From Pseudomonas chlororaphis subsp. piscium (GTDB lineage: Bacteria > Pseudomonadota > Gammaproteobacteria > Pseudomonadales > Pseudomonadaceae), in contig NZ_CP027707.1 of assembly GCF_003850345.1 (NCBI RefSeq), positions 3,348,001 to 3,412,000 of the forward strand: 64,000 nt of DNA, written 5' to 3'. Below are positions 62,943 through 64,000 of this stretch, one piece after another. The notes beneath the pieces were generated by a model, which worked only from the letters and a program-made list of their open reading frames with translations, was not told where the DNA came from and made no database searches. A program made the translations under genes and the position numbers. The first letter of the stretch is position 1. Each line of letters begins with the position of its first letter.

Positions 62943-64000
62943 ATGTCCGTATGCATGAAGTTTCCACGAGCGCTGCTCAGCGTTCGGATCGCCGGCCTGG
63001 CTGGCTTGCTCATCAGTCCGCTGGTCCAGGCGGACTTTGCCATTGCGGGGTTTGAGCTGGTGCATACGGTGCCGGTGGACACCGCGCTTGGCACGGCGGA
63101 TTTGCGGCAACCCGGCCCCGTGTGGATCGAGCTGTTCGATGGCGCGAAAAGCCAGATCGATATCGGCCAGTTTTATGCGGCGGACCATCCCGGGTCGGTG
63201 CTGGGCAAGGTGATCGAACACCTTGAGGCGGCCGGCAAACGTGGCGTGAAGATCCGCTTCCTGCTCGAGGAAAAGGGCCTGAAGCTGTCGGAGCCCGCCA
63301 CCCTGGAGCGCTTGCGGGCGATTCCCAACCTGAGCTTCCGGGTGCTGCCCTATGCCCGGGTGAGCGGCGGGATCATCCATGCCAAGTACATGGTGGTGGA
63401 CGGTAAACAGGCGTTCGTCGGCAGCCAGAACTTCGACTGGCGCTCGCTGGAGCACATCCACGAAACCGGGTTGCGCATCAGCGATGAAGCCACCGTGGCC
63501 CAGGTGCAGGCGATCTTCGAACAGGACTGGCAGGCCCAGGCGGCCTTGGCGGCAAACCAGCCGGTGCCCCTGCCCGCCGCCGGCCAGCAGCCGCTACGCA
63601 GCGGCAATTACCTGGTGGCCAGCCCGCAACGCTACAACCCGCCCGGCGTGGGCGATTCGCAACTGGAGTTGCCGCGCTTACTGGCCGAAGCGAAGAACGA
63701 AGTGCGGGTGCAGCTGCTGGACTATGCACCGCTGTCCTACGGACCTGACCGGACCCGGCCCTATTACGCGGTGATCGACAATGCCGTGCGGGCCGCCGCG
63801 GCGCGGGGTGTGTCGATCAAGTTGCTGGTGTCCAACTGGAACACCGACAAACTGGAACTGCCCTACCTGAAAAGCCTGGCGGTGCTGCCCAATGTCCAGG
63901 TCAGGATCGTCACCCTGCCCCAGGCGTCCCAAGGGTTCATTCCCTATGCGCGGGTGATTCACAGCAAGACCATGGACATCGATGGGCAGGTGGCCTGGGT
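62943..64000 (+). CDS. Phospholipase D-like protein (incomplete at window end)
   Basis: The first 352 codons of a longer gene. ATG 62943 has GAGGA upstream. A signal peptide ends near LVQA-DFAIAG. Two HKD motifs are expected: the first is IIHAKYMVVDGKQAFVGSQNFDW, with His, Lys and Asp, and the second begins in VIHSKTMDIDGQVAW as the window ends. It hydrolyses phospholipid or phosphodiester bonds in the periplasm or outside the cell. It follows the TonB/ExbBD block and so probably feeds it. Confidence 0.9.
   Translation, partial: MSVCMKFPRALLSVRIAGLAGLLISPLVQADFAIAGFELVHTVPVDTALGTADLRQPGPVWIELFDGAKSQIDIGQFYAADHPGSVLGKVIEHLEAAGKRGVKIRFLLEEKGLKLSEPATLERLRAIPNLSFRVLPYARVSGGIIHAKYMVVDGKQAFVGSQNFDWRSLEHIHETGLRISDEATVAQVQAIFEQDWQAQAALAANQPVPLPAAGQQPLRSGNYLVASPQRYNPPGVGDSQLELPRLLAEAKNEVRVQLLDYAPLSYGPDRTRPYYAVIDNAVRAAAARGVSIKLLVSNWNTDKLELPYLKSLAVLPNVQVRIVTLPQASQGFIPYARVIHSKTMDIDGQVAW

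Overview
The window looks like part of a Pseudomonas chromosome, most likely from the P. fluorescens complex. It is GC-rich. It carries an EF-G paralogue away from any str operon, a chaperone-usher locus with a Roc/Bvg-type regulatory set, a GNAT-Rnk fusion, and a PhoD/TonB/phospholipase block behind a good PHO box. Genus-level placement is inference from gene content; there is no rRNA or tRNA here to anchor it.

Layout. (1) 1-5300 is an accessory cassette: a small beta-rich protein, a helical protein and a mini type II fatty-acid set (dehydratase, ketosynthase, ketoreductase, carrier protein). It is GC-rich, ends in a cut-off hydrolase gene, and is bracketed by two copies of a 46-bp sequence that is the 5' end of a tyrosine-recombinase gene; the right copy runs into a decayed integrase. 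(2) 5298-9190 holds a GNAT-Rnk fusion, a hydroxyacid dehydrogenase, a frameshifted RraA-like aldolase, a LacI scrap and a DJ-1/PfpI protein. (3) 9885-26951 is a ten-gene, tightly packed nonribosomal peptide cluster, the main candidate for something undescribed. It has an anthranilate-type synthase pair, an A-T-Cy-A-T synthetase whose first A domain lacks the amino-acid-anchoring Asp, a PaaK-like ligase, a carrier-thioesterase with a Cys nucleophile, an SHMT-like PLP enzyme, a cysteine-rich flavin reductase, an AlkZ/YcaQ-like protein without its catalytic Gln pair, two eroded condensation-domain proteins and an MFS exporter.

(4) 27099-34262 (minus strand) is an RpiR regulator, a VanX-type D-Ala-D-Ala dipeptidase and a complete dipeptide ABC importer, i.e. 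a peptidoglycan-dipeptide scavenging operon. (5) 35031-48206 is a fimbrial island: pilin, chaperone, usher and two tandem adhesins, run by a BvgA-like regulator, a BvgS/RocS-like hybrid kinase without periplasmic domains, and two REC-EAL proteins of which one is degenerate. A GAAAWTTCTCG motif stands upstream of both EAL genes and of the pilin. (6) 48792-53656 has a DmpA-type peptidase, a LuxR regulator, a gene graveyard and the EF-G paralogue. (7) 53857-64000 has a HAD acid phosphatase, a PEBP protein, an AraC regulator, PhoD with a GNAT partner, and an ExbD-TonB-receptor-ExbB-phospholipase D block cut by the window end; phosphate and phospholipid scavenging is the likely theme.

All calls rest on reading translations and motifs by eye. 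No database search was run, so family names are recognition, and substrates and products are inference unless stated otherwise.
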